In this document: positions 63,020 to 64,000 of the stretch, piece by piece
How the letters are laid out: the number at the start of each line of letters is the position of its first letter
Position numbering within the stretch: position 1 is the first letter of the stretch
DNA from: Cepaea nemoralis
Lineage: Eukaryota; Mollusca; Gastropoda; Stylommatophora; Helicidae
Length of the DNA: 64,000 nucleotides
Direction of reading: 5' to 3'
NCBI GenBank assembly: GCA_014155875.1
Contig: JACEFZ010026854.1
Span: 62,001 to 126,000 of the forward strand
Notes under the pieces: model-generated
The model's database searches: none
What the model was told of the DNA's origin: nothing
What the model saw: only the letters and a program-made list of their open reading frames with translations
Made by a program: the position numbers and the translations under genes

Positions 63020-64000
63020 GTATATCATGATTCGCTTAAAGCGAGATGGACAGGAGCAGGCATCAAGATAGAAGAAGATTTCAACATTATTTATTCTGGA
63101 GGTGAAGCTGGTCATAGGGGAGTGGCAATTATTCTGGACAGGAAAACATCAAAATCTATTCAAGGATATTGGGCCGTGTCGGACAGAGTTCTACTAGTTA
63201 AATTAAGTGGCAGACCTTTTAGCATAAATATTATTCAAGTATATGCCCCAACAGGAGAATCCAGTGAAGATTGTGTAGAAGAATTTTATAATGACATAGA
63301 GTCTGCCTTAAAGAAATGTAAATATTCAGAAATAACCATCATAATAGGGGACTTCAATGAAAAAGTAGGAAATCAAGGAGATAGATACACAGTAGGAAAC
63401 TATGGTTTAGGAGAGAGAAATGAAAGAGGATACAGACTCGTAGAGTGGGCAAAAGAACAGGAAATGATTGTAGGAAACACCTGGTTCAAACAACACCCTA
63501 GAAGATTATGGACATGGAGGAGTCCTGATGGCAGGATTAGAAACCAGATTGACTACATTCTCATTAGCAGAAGATTTAGAAACGCATTATCAATAGCAAA
63601 AACAGTTCCCAGTGCTGATTGTTATAGTGACCACAGATTACTCACAGGGACATTGAGGATAAAGTTGAAGAAAGTCAAGTATATAACAGGAAACACTAAA
63701 TATGATTTGTGTACATTGAGTAATGACAAGGAAATACAAAACAAATTCAACATAGAAGTACAGAACAGATTCGAAATTTTGTCTGATCTAGAGATCCTAT
63801 TCCAGTATGTGGATGATCAATGGGAAACGTTGAAGAATTCAATCAATGTGGCTGCAGAAACAACTATTCCAAAATTAAAGAAGGTGGGTCGTAAGAAATG
63901 GATGACTGAAGAAATTTTACACCTCATGGAAACAAGAAGACTCAACAAAAATAATTCTGTCAAATATGAAGAAATTCACAGACAAGTCAGAACATTATGT
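63020..64000 (+). CDS. LINE endonuclease domain, uninterrupted, runs off window
   Basis: The frame is open from about 63017 to the last base, over 320 codons. Motifs: SGGEAGHRGVAIIL, QVYAPTGESSEDCVEEFYND, IIIGDFNEKVGNQGD (GDFN), RNQIDYILISRRF (catalytic Asp), CYSDHRLLTGTLRI (terminal SDH), then linker WMTEEILHLMETRRL. This is an APE-type endonuclease of an L-ERT-like LINE, which nicks target DNA for target-primed reverse transcription. It lacks the first ~40 residues (TWNVRSL segment), so the copy is 5'-truncated near 63040. It is the least damaged LINE frame in the window, and the RT would follow beyond 64000. Confidence 0.85.

Overview
This is a repeat-rich animal nuclear sequence, not a prokaryotic one. 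It holds short exons with GT-AG introns, many broken non-LTR retrotransposons, tRNA-headed SINEs, hAT, Merlin and mariner DNA transposons, LTR-like insertions, and abundant micro- and minisatellites. The mix of endonuclease-RT LINEs, Merlin, CR1-like LINEs and SINEs with a 'GCAATGGCAAAC' core suggests a lophotrochozoan, most likely a gastropod mollusc. That assignment is an inference from repeat style, not a species identification. Of the longer open frames, only the Merlin transposase, the endonuclease frame at the right edge and a few LINE pieces carry real protein domains. Most of the others are translations of tandem repeats or antisense reads of LINEs.

The main result is a spliced host gene on the + strand from about 43.46 kb to beyond 62.0 kb. 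Five short exons encode a secreted animal haem peroxidase: a signal-peptide exon (43462-43540), a linker exon (48236-48402), the YRTIDGTC...GAAF...RLLP exon (51099-51219), the distal-histidine exon with WGQWIDHD (56326-56487), and the CFPIELP exon (61876-62007). Intron phases agree at all four junctions. The C-terminal part, including the proximal histidine, lies outside the window. Every exon is under 170 bp and every intron is 2.7-5.4 kb of transposons and minisatellites, so a simple ORF search does not show the gene.

Layout. 0-20 kb: LINE relics of three families. These are L-ERT (endonuclease + RT, C-terminal FGHVMRR motif), L-RNH (RT + RNase H, (GATT)n 3' tail) and L-ZnF (C-terminal C2H2 finger). 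The stretch also holds a Merlin transposase next to a 39-bp minisatellite, a GTTC-tailed repeat family carrying TG-rich arrays, and a tRNA-headed SINE (SINE-A) split by an L-RNH insertion. 20-25 kb: a four-level nest, with a minisatellite array containing a hAT element, which contains an L-ERT LINE, which contains a solo LTR. 25-33 kb: antisense LINEs, one with a SINE-B insertion, and CA/GT/GA-rich arrays. 32-38.5 kb: a nearly complete L-ERT copy split by a 3.27-kb LTR-like insertion. 39-43 kb: a headless relative of SINE-A (SINE-C), more GTTC-family copies and microsatellites. 43-62 kb: the peroxidase gene with TE-filled introns. 63-64 kb: an uninterrupted LINE endonuclease frame running off the right edge.

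The host gene is a single locus, and no operon-like organisation is present. The rest is a stratigraphy of insertions, much of which can be ordered in time by target-site duplications read directly from the sequence.
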